Part shown: in pieces, positions 24,129-33,077 of the stretch
Layout of the letters: the number at the start of each line of letters is the position of its first letter
Numbering within the stretch: the stretch's first letter is position 1
Assembly: GCA_029261965.1 (NCBI GenBank)
Contig: JAJDAH010000135.1
Span: 1 to 39,399 of the forward strand
Reading direction: 5' to 3'
Source: Polyangiaceae bacterium
GTDB lineage: Bacteria > Myxococcota_A > Polyangia > Polyangiales > Polyangiaceae
DNA: 39,399 bases
Translations under genes and position numbers: made by a program
The notes under the pieces: model-generated
Seen by the model: the letters and a program-made list of their open reading frames with translations, nothing else
Databases searched by the model: none
What the model was told of the DNA's origin: nothing

Positions 24129-25460
24129 GTGGAGATCAACAAGGCGACGAGAATCGATCTGCTCAGCTTTTCGAGCCCGCAAATGCGCGCATTTCACCTG
24201 ACCTGGGCCGCGTTCTTCCTCTGTTTCTTCGGCTGGTTCGGGATCGCACCGATGATGGCGATCGTTCGCGACGAGCTTCAGCTCACCAAGGCGCAGATCG
24301 GAAACATCATCATCGCGTCGGTAGCGATCACCGTGGTCGCCCGCCTGTTGATTGGCAGCCTGCTCGATCGCTACGGACCGCGAAAGGTCTACACCCTACT
24401 GCTCGCAGTCGGCGCCATCCCCGTGATGGGCATCGGTCTCGCCGAAAGCTACGAGACCTTCCTCCTGTTCCGCCTCGCGATCGGAGCGATTGGGGCTTCG
24501 TTCGTCGTGACCCAGTATCACACGAGCCTCATGTTCGCGCCGAACTGCGTGGGCACCGCCAACGCGACGACGGCCGGCTGGGGCAACATGGGCGGCGGTG
24601 TGACGCAGATGGCAATGCCGCTCGTCATGGCCGTCTTCATCGCCTTCGGCTTCAGCGACGCGGCGAGTTGGCGCCTGGCGATGGTGGTACCCGGCGTCGG
24701 CCTTTTGACGGCCGCGTGGCTGTACTACCGGCTGACGCAAGACACCATCGACGGAAACCTCGAGGACCTTCGTCGCCAGGGCAAGATCCCCGGGCATCTG
24801 AGTGCCAAAGGAACGTTCCTCGACGCCGCGAAGGACCGCCGCGTCTGGGCTCTGTTCGTCATCTACGGCGCGTGCTTCGGCGTCGAGCTCACGTTCCACA
24901 ACATCGCGGCCCTCTATTTCGCCGACCACTTCCAGCTCGATCTGAAGACCGCCGGATTGATCGCGGGCCTCTTCGGCGTCATGGCTCTGTTCGCGCGCAC
25001 ACTCGGGGGTTATTGCGCCGACCGAGCCGGGATCCGATGGGGGCTCAGGGGCCGGGTCGCGCTGCTCGGTGCCGGACTCGCGCTCGAAGGCATCACTCTC
25101 GTCGCGTTTGCGCAGATGAACGGGCTCGTCATCGCGGTGGCAACCTTGATCGTGTTCGGCCTGTTCGTCCAGCTGTCGTGTGGGGCCACGTTTGCCATCG
25201 TTCCGTTCGTCAACAATCGAGCGCTCGGAAGCGTGGCTGGAATCGTCGGTGCGGGGGGAAACGTGGGCGCGGTCGCGGCTGGGTTCCTGTTCCGGTCCGA
25301 AGCGCTGACGACACAGACCGCGCTCACCTACCTCGGCGTCGGCGTGCTCGCGTCGTCGTCTCTCGCACTGCTCGTCAGATTCAGCACTGCTGAAGAAGCC
25401 GGCGCCAAGAACGAGCTCGAGGAGCGACTGCGGAGCGCGGCGCCAGTGCCCGCCGAATGA
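24129..25460 (+). CDS. narK: Nitrate/nitrite transporter, NarK/NRT type major facilitator
   Basis: A 443-residue protein with a GTG start. It has twelve predicted hydrophobic segments and the two glycine-rich nitrate signatures of the NNP family: GWGNMGGGVTQ in helix 5 and GIVGAGGNVGAVAAGFLF in helix 11. The MFS loop motif is seen as GSLLDRYGPRKVY between helices 2 and 3. It would import nitrate (or exchange nitrate for nitrite) across the inner membrane to feed the two reductases of this operon. It lies 78 bp after the nitrite reductase fusion and 10 bp before the iron-sulfur/anchor gene. Nitrate as substrate is well supported by signatures and context; direction and coupling ion are not visible. 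Confidence 0.92.
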   Translation: MEINKATRIDLLSFSSPQMRAFHLTWAAFFLCFFGWFGIAPMMAIVRDELQLTKAQIGNIIIASVAITVVARLLIGSLLDRYGPRKVYTLLLAVGAIPVMGIGLAESYETFLLFRLAIGAIGASFVVTQYHTSLMFAPNCVGTANATTAGWGNMGGGVTQMAMPLVMAVFIAFGFSDAASWRLAMVVPGVGLLTAAWLYYRLTQDTIDGNLEDLRRQGKIPGHLSAKGTFLDAAKDRRVWALFVIYGACFGVELTFHNIAALYFADHFQLDLKTAGLIAGLFGVMALFARTLGGYCADRAGIRWGLRGRVALLGAGLALEGITLVAFAQMNGLVIAVATLIVFGLFVQLSCGATFAIVPFVNNRALGSVAGIVGAGGNVGAVAAGFLFRSEALTTQTALTYLGVGVLASSSLALLVRFSTAEEAGAKNELEERLRSAAPVPAE

Positions 25461-25470
25461 CGGAGGAAAA

Positions 25471-27147
25471 GTGACTCAACCAGCGTTTCGACTGCCACTG
25501 ATCCATCAGGTGCTCGAAGAGCAGAGCCGCCTGACCGTCGTCGAGCGGTTCGCTCAGCGACACGCCGCGAAGGAGCCGCTCGCCCAACGCGAGCACTACC
25601 GCGCGCTGATTCCACTCACCGAGCCGGCCCCTGGCCAACAGTACGGTTTCCACGTCGATCTGGACAAATGCACCGGTTGCAAGGCCTGCGTCGCCGCGTG
25701 CCACCGAGTGAACGGTCTGGACGACGGGGAGTCCTGGCGCTCGGTGGGCCTCCTGCACGGGGGCACCGTCAACGAGCCCGTCCAGAAGACCGTCACGGCG
25801 GCGTGCCACCACTGCCTCGACCCCGCGTGCATGAAGGGGTGCCCCGTCGACGCCTACGAAAAGGACCCTTTGACGGGGATCGTTCGGCACCTCGACGACC
25901 AATGCATCGGGTGCCAGTACTGCATGCTCACCTGCCCCTACGAGGTCCCACAGTTCAACGAGCGCCTCGGCATCGTTCGCAAGTGCGACATGTGTGCGGA
26001 CCGACTCGCCGTAGGAGAGGCGCCGGCGTGCGTCCAGGGTTGCCCGAACGAGGCCATCGAGATCCGACTCGTCGATCGGGAGCAGGTCGTAGCCGACACA
26101 CTCGCCGACGCATTCTTGCCGGGAGCACCGTCACCGGGCATCACCGCACCCACGACCACCTACCAGACCGACAAACCCCTGCCGCGAAACGTCCTGCCTG
26201 CGGACTTTCACGATGTGCGCCCTGCCGCCCAGCACATGTCGCTCGTGGTCATGCTGGTTTTGACACAACTCTCGGTAGGTGCGTTCGCGGCGGATGCCGC
26301 GCTCCACGCGTTCGATACCGACGGGTCGCTCACCGCCTTCCTACCGCTGCAGTCGCTGGTTGCTCTCGGCAGCGGCTTGCTCGCCCTCGGCGCGAGCGTC
26401 TTTCATCTCGGGAGACCCGCCCTCGCCTATCGAGCCCTTCTCGGAATTCGCACGTCGTGGCTGAGCCGCGAGATCCTCGCCTTCGGCGTCTTTGCGGCCC
26501 TCGCCTTCGCCTACGCGGCTTCGTACTGGCTCAACGGATCTCTCGGCCAGCTGGTCCGACCGTGGCAGCCGCTGCTTGCCGCCTCGGTGGTCCTGGCCGG
26601 CGGCAGCGCCATCGCCTGCTCGGCGTTTCTCTATCATGCGACCCACCGGCGCTTCTGGCACATTTCAGCCACGGGCTTTCGGTTCTTCATGACCGCGGGT
26701 GCGCTGGGGCTTGCTACGACCCTCTGGGTCGCGGTCGTCCCAGCCGAGGCGCTCGGCGTCGCACACTCGACCTCGAGCGACGCCCGACGGGTGCTGGCTT
26801 GGGCCCTCGCGCTCGCGAGCGGGCTCAAGCTCGTGCACGAGGCCGGAGTCTTCGCTCACCTCACCGACCGTCAGCACGGTGACCTGAAACGGTCGGCGAT
26901 TCTGATGACCCGACAGCTTTGGCCAACGACCAAGCTACGCTTCCTCGCCGGAACGGTGGGCGGCGTGCTCGTGCCCATGCTCTGCGCGTCGACTGGTGCT
27001 CTCGACGCCCCAGGAAAACCGACGGCCTTTTTCGTCACCGCGGGGCTCGCCGCGGTCGTTGCCGGCGAGATCCTCGAACGACGTCTGTTTTTCGCTGCGG
27101 TGAGCGCACCGCGCATGCCTGGCGCGGTGGGAGGCCAGGGCCCGTGA
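25471..27147 (+). CDS. Fused DmsB-like iron-sulfur and DmsC-like membrane anchor subunit of the nitrate reductase
   Basis: A 558-residue protein with a GTG start and GGAGGA 3-8 nt upstream. The first ~200 residues are a DmsB/NrfC-type ferredoxin domain with sixteen Cys for four [4Fe-4S] clusters: 67/70/73/77, 112/115/120/124, 145/148/151/155 and 172/175/187/191. From about 230 to 545 there are about eight hydrophobic segments of a DmsC-type anchor (including [25 protein letters not shown], shortened here to its core HLGRP). In DMSO reductase these are separate subunits that pass electrons from menaquinol to the molybdenum subunit. Here they are one chain, and the gene overlaps the molybdopterin subunit gene by 4 nt (GTGA). 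The simplest role is quinol-to-nitrate electron transfer on the cytoplasmic face. Confidence 0.9.
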   Translation: MTQPAFRLPLIHQVLEEQSRLTVVERFAQRHAAKEPLAQREHYRALIPLTEPAPGQQYGFHVDLDKCTGCKACVAACHRVNGLDDGESWRSVGLLHGGTVNEPVQKTVTAACHHCLDPACMKGCPVDAYEKDPLTGIVRHLDDQCIGCQYCMLTCPYEVPQFNERLGIVRKCDMCADRLAVGEAPACVQGCPNEAIEIRLVDREQVVADTLADAFLPGAPSPGITAPTTTYQTDKPLPRNVLPADFHDVRPAAQHMSLVVMLVLTQLSVGAFAADAALHAFDTDGSLTAFLPLQSLVALGSGLLALGASVFHLGRPALAYRALLGIRTSWLSREILAFGVFAALAFAYAASYWLNGSLGQLVRPWQPLLAASVVLAGGSAIACSAFLYHATHRRFWHISATGFRFFMTAGALGLATTLWVAVVPAEALGVAHSTSSDARRVLAWALALASGLKLVHEAGVFAHLTDRQHGDLKRSAILMTRQLWPTTKLRFLAGTVGGVLVPMLCASTGALDAPGKPTAFFVTAGLAAVVAGEILERRLFFAAVSAPRMPGAVGGQGP

Positions 27148-29372
27148 AGCAGCCAAAACACCTCCACGATCTTCTCTTGTGCCGCGACGGTCCGCTGACG
27201 CGGGAGCTTCTGCGCAAGCCGGCAGGCTTCGGGCTCGGGCTGCGCCCCGCGCGACTCGCGCCCGACGCGACGACGACTTCGGTGTGCGGATTTTGCTCCA
27301 CCGGCTGCGGCCTCGAGCTGCACCTTCGCAAGGGCGCCGCCATCAGTCTTTCCCCGGCGAGCGACTACCCAGTGAACCTCGGCATGGCGTGTCCGAAAGG
27401 ATGGGAGGCGCTGACGCCCCTCGCCGCCACCGACCGTGCGACGACGCCCCTCCTTCGCAACAACAAGGGCCAGCTGGTCCCCGTCGCCTGGGAAGAGGCA
27501 CTCGGCACCTTCGTCGATCGATTCCGCGCCATCCAAGACGAGCACGGCCCCGAATCCGTCGCATTCCTCGGCACGGGCCAAGTCACCACCGAGGAGATGG
27601 CGTTTCTCGGAGCGCTCGCCAAGTTCGGCATGGGAATCCGGCACGGCGACGGCAACACCCGTCAGTGCATGGCGACGTCGGTGGTTGCGTACAAAGAAGC
27701 CTTCGGGTTCGACGCGCCTCCTTACACCTACGCCGACTTCGAAGCCTCGGACGTCATCGTTCTGGTGGGCTCGAACCTCTGCATCGCGCACCCCATCCTT
27801 TGGGAGAGAATCTGTCGGAATCCCCACCGGCCGGAAATCGTCGTCGTCGATCCGCGGAAGACAGAAACCGCCATGAGCGCGACGCAGCACCTCGCGCTTC
27901 GGCCAAAGAGCGATCTCGTCCTGTTCTACGGCGTCGCCAAGCTGCTCATCGATCGTGGCGCCATCGACGAGGCCTTCGTCGATGCGAGCACCACGGGCTT
28001 TCGAGAGTTTGCCGCCCACGTTCGTGACTACGACATCGAAACTGTCTCGCGCGAGACCGAGCTCTCCGTCGACGCCATCGACCATCTGGTCACCACGATT
28101 CAGAAGGGCGAGCGCGTGAGCTTCTGGTGGACGATGGGGGTCAACCAGAGCCACGAGGGTGTGCGCGTCGCACAATCGATCATCAATCTGGCGCTCATGA
28201 CCGGAAACATCGGTCGGCCAGGCACCGGGGCCAACTCGATCACCGGCCAGTGCAACGCGATGGGATCGCGGCTGTTCAGCAACACGACGAGCCTTCTCGG
28301 GGGCAGAGATTTTCGCAGCCGAGCCGACCGCCGACACGTCGCAGACGTTCTCGGCATCGACGAGGGCCGCATCCCCTCGCAGAACAGCCTGGCTTACGAC
28401 CAAATCCTCGAACGAGTGCTGAGTGGGAAGATCCGCGGGCTGTGGATCATCGCCACCAACACCGCCCACTCCTGGATCAATCAAGCCGATCTGGACGACA
28501 CCCTCAGCCGCCTCGACTTCGTCGTCGTGCAAGACATGTACGCGAGCACCGAGACGACGCGATTCGCCGATCTCGTGCTCCCGGCGGCGGGTTGGGGCGA
28601 AAAAGACGGAACCTTCATCAACTCGGAGAGGCGTATCGGGCTGGTCAAGAAAGCCGTTCGCGCTCCGGGCCAGGCTCTCGCCGACTTTCACATTTTCCGA
28701 TTGATCGCCGAAGCCTGGGGGGTCGGGGAGATGTTCGCTCGCTGGCAAAGCCCGGAGCAGGTGTTCGAAATCCTGCGGGAGCTCTCGCGAGGTCAGCCGT
28801 GCGACTTCTCGGGCATCGACGGCTACGACGATCTCGAGCAGCGGCGCGGCATTCAGTGGCCGCTTCCCGAACGAGCCGGAGACGAGGCCGGAGCCGAGCC
28901 CCAAGCCGAGCGCCGCCTCTTCGAAGACGGCCGCTTCTTTCACCCCGACGCCAAGGCCAAGCTCATTTTCGAAGAGCCTCGGCGCCTACCCGAGCCCGTG
29001 AACGACCGCTACCCGTTCACACTTCTCACCGGACGCGGAGCGTCGAGCCAGTGGCACACCCAAACCCGCACCGCGAAGTCGGAGCTGCTCCGAAAGCTGT
29101 ACCCGAGCGAGGCCTACGTCGAAATCAACCCCGCCGACGCGGCTCGACTCGACCTCGCACCGCACGAACAGGTGCTGATCGAAACGCGCCGCGGGAGGAT
29201 GGCAGCGCGCGCCTACATCACCAACGTCGTTCGGCCGCACCAGCTTTTCGTGCCGATGCACTACCCGGCAACCAACCAACTGACGTTTCCCGCCTACGAC
29301 CCCTACTCACGCCAGCCGGCGTACAAGGCATGCGCCGCGCGGGTCCGAAAGCCGAGCGACCGCGGCGTCTAG
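27144..29372 (+). CDS. nasC: Molybdopterin nitrate reductase catalytic subunit (assimilatory type)
   Basis: A 742-residue protein. I take the GTG at 27144, which overlaps the previous stop as GTGA; the frame is open upstream but inside the preceding gene. A ~45-residue extension precedes the [4Fe-4S] motif Cys48, 51, 55 and 83 (CGFCSTGC and GMACPKGW). Cys175 in [10 protein letters not shown] is the expected molybdenum ligand. Other Mo-bisMGD landmarks are [30 protein letters not shown] and the C-terminal [17 protein letters not shown] cap, as in NasA/NasC/NapA. No twin-arginine or Sec signal is seen, so it should act in the cytoplasm, reducing nitrate to nitrite. It lacks the C-terminal BFD domain of some Nas enzymes, which fits electron delivery by the fused DmsB-DmsC partner. 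Confidence 0.92.
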   Translation: MKQPKHLHDLLLCRDGPLTRELLRKPAGFGLGLRPARLAPDATTTSVCGFCSTGCGLELHLRKGAAISLSPASDYPVNLGMACPKGWEALTPLAATDRATTPLLRNNKGQLVPVAWEEALGTFVDRFRAIQDEHGPESVAFLGTGQVTTEEMAFLGALAKFGMGIRHGDGNTRQCMATSVVAYKEAFGFDAPPYTYADFEASDVIVLVGSNLCIAHPILWERICRNPHRPEIVVVDPRKTETAMSATQHLALRPKSDLVLFYGVAKLLIDRGAIDEAFVDASTTGFREFAAHVRDYDIETVSRETELSVDAIDHLVTTIQKGERVSFWWTMGVNQSHEGVRVAQSIINLALMTGNIGRPGTGANSITGQCNAMGSRLFSNTTSLLGGRDFRSRADRRHVADVLGIDEGRIPSQNSLAYDQILERVLSGKIRGLWIIATNTAHSWINQADLDDTLSRLDFVVVQDMYASTETTRFADLVLPAAGWGEKDGTFINSERRIGLVKKAVRAPGQALADFHIFRLIAEAWGVGEMFARWQSPEQVFEILRELSRGQPCDFSGIDGYDDLEQRRGIQWPLPERAGDEAGAEPQAERRLFEDGRFFHPDAKAKLIFEEPRRLPEPVNDRYPFTLLTGRGASSQWHTQTRTAKSELLRKLYPSEAYVEINPADAARLDLAPHEQVLIETRRGRMAARAYITNVVRPHQLFVPMHYPATNQLTFPAYDPYSRQPAYKACAARVRKPSDRGV

Positions 29373-29406
29373 CTCCAGCTCGACCGGGCGCCTCAGCGGG
29401 TCTGGG

Positions 29407-29434
29407 CTCCCCTACTCCTGCATAGGGAGGTTTT
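29407..29434 (+). terminator. Terminator candidate of the nitrate operon
   Basis: CTCCCCTA (29407-29414) pairs with TAGGGAG (29423-29429) with one bulged C and an 8-nt loop, and is followed one base later by TTTT. It begins 35 bp after the nitrate reductase stop codon. The T-run is short, so confidence is moderate. Confidence 0.5.
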
Positions 29435-29443
29435 GCAGACGAC

Positions 29444-29779
29444 GTGTGCGCATCCATCACGTCGCGCAACGACGTCCACCGAAGCTCGAGGCACCGAGGC
29501 GCCAAGAAAGACCGCCGCTCGGTCGTGCTGGTCGGTGCTTCCGAGGCGCGTCTGCGTGTCCAGCGTGAACTCAGCGTCGAGTTGGTCTGGACCGGTCCTA
29601 CGACACGCGTCGTGCCCACGCGGAGGACCGAGCAGGTGCTCCTCGACCTCATCGCGAGCGCGAACACTGACCTCTTCCTTGTGAGCTTCGTTGCCTACGA
29701 CGTACGCAGCGTCGTGACGGCCATGAATGAGGCCGCGAGCCGTGGTGTTCGTCTTCGCGTGCTGCTCGAAGCCTCGTAG
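29444..29779 (+). pseudogene. Truncated phospholipase D/DrmC-like fragment
   Basis: A 111-codon frame. Its second half reads VELVWTGP, VVPTRRTEQVLLDLI, FLVSFVAYDV and a G-V-x-L-R-V-L-L-E-A-S ending. This is the first part of the phospholipase D-like domain of DrmC, a component of DISARM defence systems. It stops (TAG 29777-29779) just after the first core strand, before either HxK motif, so no active enzyme can be made. The other DISARM genes (drmA, drmB, drmE or methylase) are not in this window. The N-terminal ~40 codons are not recognisable. I read it as debris from a lost or rearranged defence island. Confidence 0.6.
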
Positions 29780-30111
29780 ACTTCAAGTTGGCCGAGGCCG
29801 ACTTCTTTCTCGAGAAGGTGCGGGAAAGGTCGCTGGAGCTGTTCGAATGCAACTTCTACTTCAGTATCGGCGGCCTCAGCACTACTCGGCCGAAAACCTA
29901 CAGCGAACTGGCCGGACCATCGACGACGTCGATGAAGAACTGTTCGGTGATGCCGCGACACGTGCTTGAATTCGCGATCGACAAAAGCGGCCGCCTCGGC
30001 GACATTGCAGAACACCCGCATGGCTACGACTTCCAAGACCGCCGCACGCACGAAGAACACAGCATGAGGAGCGTTCGGTACTTTTGGGCGTCTTTCGGAC
30101 GGCCCTCGTGA
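29776..30111 (+). pseudogene. Short fragment of an unrecognised protein fused onto the DrmC-like remnant
   Basis: Beginning in the last codon of the DrmC-like fragment but in another frame, the sequence reads DFKLAEADFFLEKVRE and then ELFECNFYFS. This looks like the amino-terminal helix of a small family of uncharacterised proteins with many acidic and aromatic residues. After about 35 codons the reading becomes featureless and runs to a TGA at 30109-30111, which overlaps the next GTG start. A joint of two truncated genes is the best explanation. Family identity is uncertain. Confidence 0.3.
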
Positions 30112-30626
30112 GTCGCTCGGACGTCCCCGACGGCAGCGCCGCCGGTCGCCGTCGGCGCGAGCTCGGCGCCGTCGCCTTCGTGCTTGGAGTCGCAGCAGCA
30201 CTCGTCTTCTCAGATGGCAAACGAAGCGCGTGGCCGTTCTCCCACTGGTGGCTCTATCACACGGGAACGCCGAAACCGCTCGACACGATCGTGCTGCATC
30301 AGGTGCGCGTGCTGGATGAGGCGGGAAGTTGGCGACGACTCTGGCCACGCGATTTGTTCACGCTCGATGACGACAGCTCGAGTCAAGATATGGGGCATGG
30401 GCTTCTTGCTCGGGCGGTGGATCCCAAGAACGCGCGGAGAGTGCAGTATCAACGAGCGCTGCTTCGACGAGTCTCACGCCTGCTCGACATGAAACCAAAG
30501 CAAGTCGAGATTTGGCATTTGACCTGGCAGGTGGACTACACAAAGTACCCGCCACTAGAGCTCGAAAACACGATCGCCGAAGAGCTAGCTCTGGTGCTGC
30601 CGGGGCAGTCGGGCGAACCACCGTGA
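30108..30626 (+). CDS. Membrane-anchored partner of the HTTM protein, function unknown
   Basis: A 172-residue protein from the GTG at 30108; an earlier in-frame start at 30084 is possible. Residues about 18-35 form one hydrophobic segment (LGAVAFVLGVAAALVF) after an Arg-rich stretch, so it is probably anchored with a soluble domain outside. That domain includes PFSHWWLYH, VRVLDEAGSWRRL and EIWHLTWQVDYTKYPP. I know no named family for it, but small proteins of this type occur immediately before HTTM genes. Its stop overlaps the HTTM start by GTGA, which indicates coupled translation and a shared task. Confidence 0.65.
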   Translation: MSRSDVPDGSAAGRRRRELGAVAFVLGVAAALVFSDGKRSAWPFSHWWLYHTGTPKPLDTIVLHQVRVLDEAGSWRRLWPRDLFTLDDDSSSQDMGHGLLARAVDPKNARRVQYQRALLRRVSRLLDMKPKQVEIWHLTWQVDYTKYPPLELENTIAEELALVLPGQSGEPP

Positions 30627-31813
30627 CTTTCCCTCGACGGCTCTACGACAAGTTTGCCGAGTGGCTCTTTGCACCGAAAGAAAACGCGGCGCAGCGTCTC
30701 GGACTCGCAAGAATCGTTTTCTGCGTCGTCTACCTGTGGCGCATCAGCACGTACCGCCTCACGGAGGTCGTGGATCTACCCGTTGCCGATTGGAGGCCGC
30801 CGTACCTCTTCAAGTGGGTGCCACGGCCGTCGGAGCTGAGTCTCTCGATCCTCGAGTCGCTGCTGGTTTTCGCGCTCCTTCTACTCATGCTCGGGTATCG
30901 AACTCGCCTGGTCGGGTTTGCGGTGCTGGGTCTCGGAGTCGCGTTCAACGTCTGCAAGCTCAGCGGCGTGGGCATAGGGCTTTCTGCGTTCCTGTTGATG
31001 TTCTGGGTCCCGGTGTTCCTCGTCTGGTCGCGATGGGGCGCGGCGTATTCGATCGATGCGCTATTGAACCGCCAACGCCACGGTTCAAGGGGCAAGGTCG
31101 ACGAAGACACCGTTTCCTTTTGGCCAGCGCGCGGACTGCTGCTGGTACTCGCCATTCTCTTTTTCACCGCCGGCTACTCCAAGCTCACGCACTCCTGGAG
31201 CGAAAATCCTCGCTACGTCGCAGACTTACTGCTGGAAAAGAGCGTCGCGTCGTACCTTCGCAATGGGGCGCCCATCAGCCCGCTCAATCCCTTCATCGCG
31301 AGTCAACCGTTTCTGTACGTGCCCATGCAGTTCGGTGCCCTTCTCTTCGAGCTCTCATTTCCGGTCGTCGTGGTCAGTAGACGTGCGCGCTGGGCGTACT
31401 TCCGCGTGGTGCCGCTATTTCACGCCGTCAACATGTTCTTCCTAGGGATCCCCGTCATCGAGATCCTCGCGGTGTATGCCGTCTTCGTCGACTGGGAAAG
31501 CGTCAGACGTTTCCTCCGGCTCGACCTCTCGTGGCGTTGGGGCACCGGCTGGATTCCTCCTGCAGTGCTGGCTGTCGCGTTCACGAGCGCAGCATGGAAC
31601 ACGCTGCCAGTACCTCGGGGCTGCTTCAACATGTTCGGCTGGCTCGACCACTACACGATTTGGGTGCTGGTCTCGCTTGCCACATTCGCCTGGTGGGCCG
31701 TCGATCTTCGACGTTGGATCCGTCAGCGAGTGACCGCACGAAGACGGTCATCGGTTGGCACAAGCAAGGATTTAGGCTCGCGGCCACCTGCGTCGACCGG
31801 TTCGGAGGGATAG
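30623..31813 (+). CDS. HTTM domain membrane protein (vitamin K-dependent gamma-carboxylase-like)
   Basis: A 396-residue protein with a GTG start that overlaps the preceding stop by 4 nt. It has about eight hydrophobic segments. The HTTM features are R-L-G-L-A-R-I-V-F near the start, a helix-loop with FWVPVFLVWSRWGAAYSIDALL, the FFTAGYSKL element after the third or fourth helix, and FELSFPVVVVSRRARW followed by FHAVNMFFLGI. HTTM proteins share the membrane part of gamma-glutamyl carboxylase; bacterial members are mostly uncharacterised. The C-terminal ~30 residues are basic and probably cytoplasmic. Enzyme activity is not implied by sequence alone. Confidence 0.8.
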   Translation: MTFPRRLYDKFAEWLFAPKENAAQRLGLARIVFCVVYLWRISTYRLTEVVDLPVADWRPPYLFKWVPRPSELSLSILESLLVFALLLLMLGYRTRLVGFAVLGLGVAFNVCKLSGVGIGLSAFLLMFWVPVFLVWSRWGAAYSIDALLNRQRHGSRGKVDEDTVSFWPARGLLLVLAILFFTAGYSKLTHSWSENPRYVADLLLEKSVASYLRNGAPISPLNPFIASQPFLYVPMQFGALLFELSFPVVVVSRRARWAYFRVVPLFHAVNMFFLGIPVIEILAVYAVFVDWESVRRFLRLDLSWRWGTGWIPPAVLAVAFTSAAWNTLPVPRGCFNMFGWLDHYTIWVLVSLATFAWWAVDLRRWIRQRVTARRRSSVGTSKDLGSRPPASTGSEG

Positions 31814-31868
31814 AGATCATCCCGTCGCCGTTTCGGGTCCTCGGATTCGTTCATCGTCCGAACCCCAT

Positions 31869-31901
31869 CTGCGGGCAGCGTGCTTTTGCGACTGCCCGCA
31901 G
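31869..31901 (+). terminator. Strong hairpin downstream of the HTTM gene
   Basis: CTGCGGGCAG (31869-31878) and CTGCCCGCAG (31892-31901) are perfect complements with a 13-nt loop. It lies 56 bp after the HTTM stop. There is no T-run after it, so it could be a Rho-independent-like terminator, an mRNA stabilising structure or an operator. Another small inverted repeat, CCTCCC/GGGAGG, lies at 31970-31985 before the Fic gene. Confidence 0.4.
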
Positions 31902-32038
31902 TCGAGAATCGAAAAGAGGGATTCCTGCTGGTACTCCTGCAGGACGAGGTCGTCCGAATACGTGTCCAGCCTCCCTGGAGGGAGGACGAAAAGACCCCAT
32001 GATTGGTCGCTCCGCTGCCTCGACGTAGAATCTGGGGC

Positions 32039-32668
32039 GTGGCGTGGACCCTAGACGACCTCCAGGACCATCTACTCATCGGGTCGACTCTCGTGGAGGG
32101 CTCCACCCTGACCGAAGAGCAAGCCCGTGCTGTTCTGGCTGGACGCACGGTGCAGGGTCACGCGGTTCGCGAGGTCCGTGAGCTGAGCAACTACAGGGCG
32201 GCCACTGAGTGGTTGATGCAGACGCTCGAACCGTCACCCTACGTCTCGATCGATGTCGTGCTCTCGTACCATTCGCGCCTCATGCAAGGACTCAGCGACG
32301 AAGCCGGGCGTTTCAAGGCTCACGCCAACTACACGATTCGTTCCGACGGTTCGCGGCTGGACTATCTTCAGCCTGGCAAGGTGCCGGACGCGATGACGAC
32401 CTGGATCGACGACTTCAACCGGTCGGCGCCGGACGCCGTGGCCACCGGCGCCGAGCTGTATGCACGCTTCCAAGCGATCCATCCCTTCGCCGATGGCAAC
32501 GGGCGAATCGGAAGGATCCTGCTCGCGTACTTTCTGTACCGGGAGCTTGGCGTATCGTTCCGGTTCTACGCGCGCGACAAGCTCGCGCATCTGCGCGCGA
32601 TGGAGGCCACCGACCAGAAGAACCTCGAGCCACTCGAAGACTTCGTGCGTGCTAGAGTCCAATCGTGA
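32039..32668 (+). CDS. fic: Class II Fic protein (AMP-transferase family) with own inhibitory helix
   Basis: A 209-residue protein from the GTG at 32039; a TTG at 32003 is in frame, but this start places the inhibitory motif at the usual distance. S16-x-x-x-E20-G21 (STLVEG) matches the [S/T]xxxE[G/N] inhibitory helix, placed before the Fic core as in class II. The active site is complete: HPFADGNGRIGR with His148, Asp152, Asn154, Arg156 and Arg159. A flap (R-S-D-G-S-R-L-D-Y-L-Q-P) precedes it. Such proteins transfer AMP (or another nucleotide moiety) to target hydroxyls when the inhibitory Glu is displaced. Its stop overlaps a 69-codon ORF by GTGA. The target is unknown. Confidence 0.9.
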   Translation: MAWTLDDLQDHLLIGSTLVEGSTLTEEQARAVLAGRTVQGHAVREVRELSNYRAATEWLMQTLEPSPYVSIDVVLSYHSRLMQGLSDEAGRFKAHANYTIRSDGSRLDYLQPGKVPDAMTTWIDDFNRSAPDAVATGAELYARFQAIHPFADGNGRIGRILLAYFLYRELGVSFRFYARDKLAHLRAMEATDQKNLEPLEDFVRARVQS

Positions 32669-32874
32669 AGCCGCTATCGGAGCTCGTCGACGAATCCCTC
32701 GCCGCGGCTCTCCGTCACGCCATCGAGCGAGGAGACTTCCCACGTCTCGACTACCAGACGGCCATGGAAATTCTGCTGAGCGACGGCATCGTCCCCGCTT
32801 CCGACCTACCGGTTTCGTCCGTGCTGGCCCTCGAGGATTGGGTGCGCCAGACCGCTCTCGACCGGATCGCCTGA
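32665..32874 (+). CDS. Small acidic protein coupled to Fic, function unknown
   Basis: A 69-residue protein whose GTG overlaps the Fic TGA (GTGA). It is predicted to be helical, rich in Ala, Leu and acidic residues (SELVDESLAAALRHAIE, ALEDWVRQTALDRI), with no signal or membrane segment. Such coupling suggests a subunit or modulator of the Fic protein. It lacks an inhibitory [S/T]xxxE[G/N] motif, so it is not a classical VbhA-type class I antitoxin; the Fic protein already carries its own. A chance ORF is possible but unlikely given the tight overlap and the stop position. Confidence 0.55.
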   Translation: MKPLSELVDESLAAALRHAIERGDFPRLDYQTAMEILLSDGIVPASDLPVSSVLALEDWVRQTALDRIA

Positions 32875-33077
32875 CTCCGCCCCGGCCAGGCCCGCGCCCG
32901 CTCGTGCTCCACCGTTCGAAGCGGGCGTCCGACTGGAGGGCACGGACGTGAGGCTCGACACGCCGCCCAAGCGCCCCCCACCCCACGCTCGGGCTGGCGC
33001 GCGTGGGCCGAGCTCATGAAGCGCACGTTCGCCACCGACGCGGAACCGGCACCGCGGGAAGTGCTACCATTGTCGAG

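Noticed and set aside
26871-28943. A 690-codon minus-strand open frame
   Set aside because: It is antisense to the nitrate reductase subunit and the end of the DmsB-DmsC gene, and its protein is Arg/Asp/Gly-rich without any known motif.
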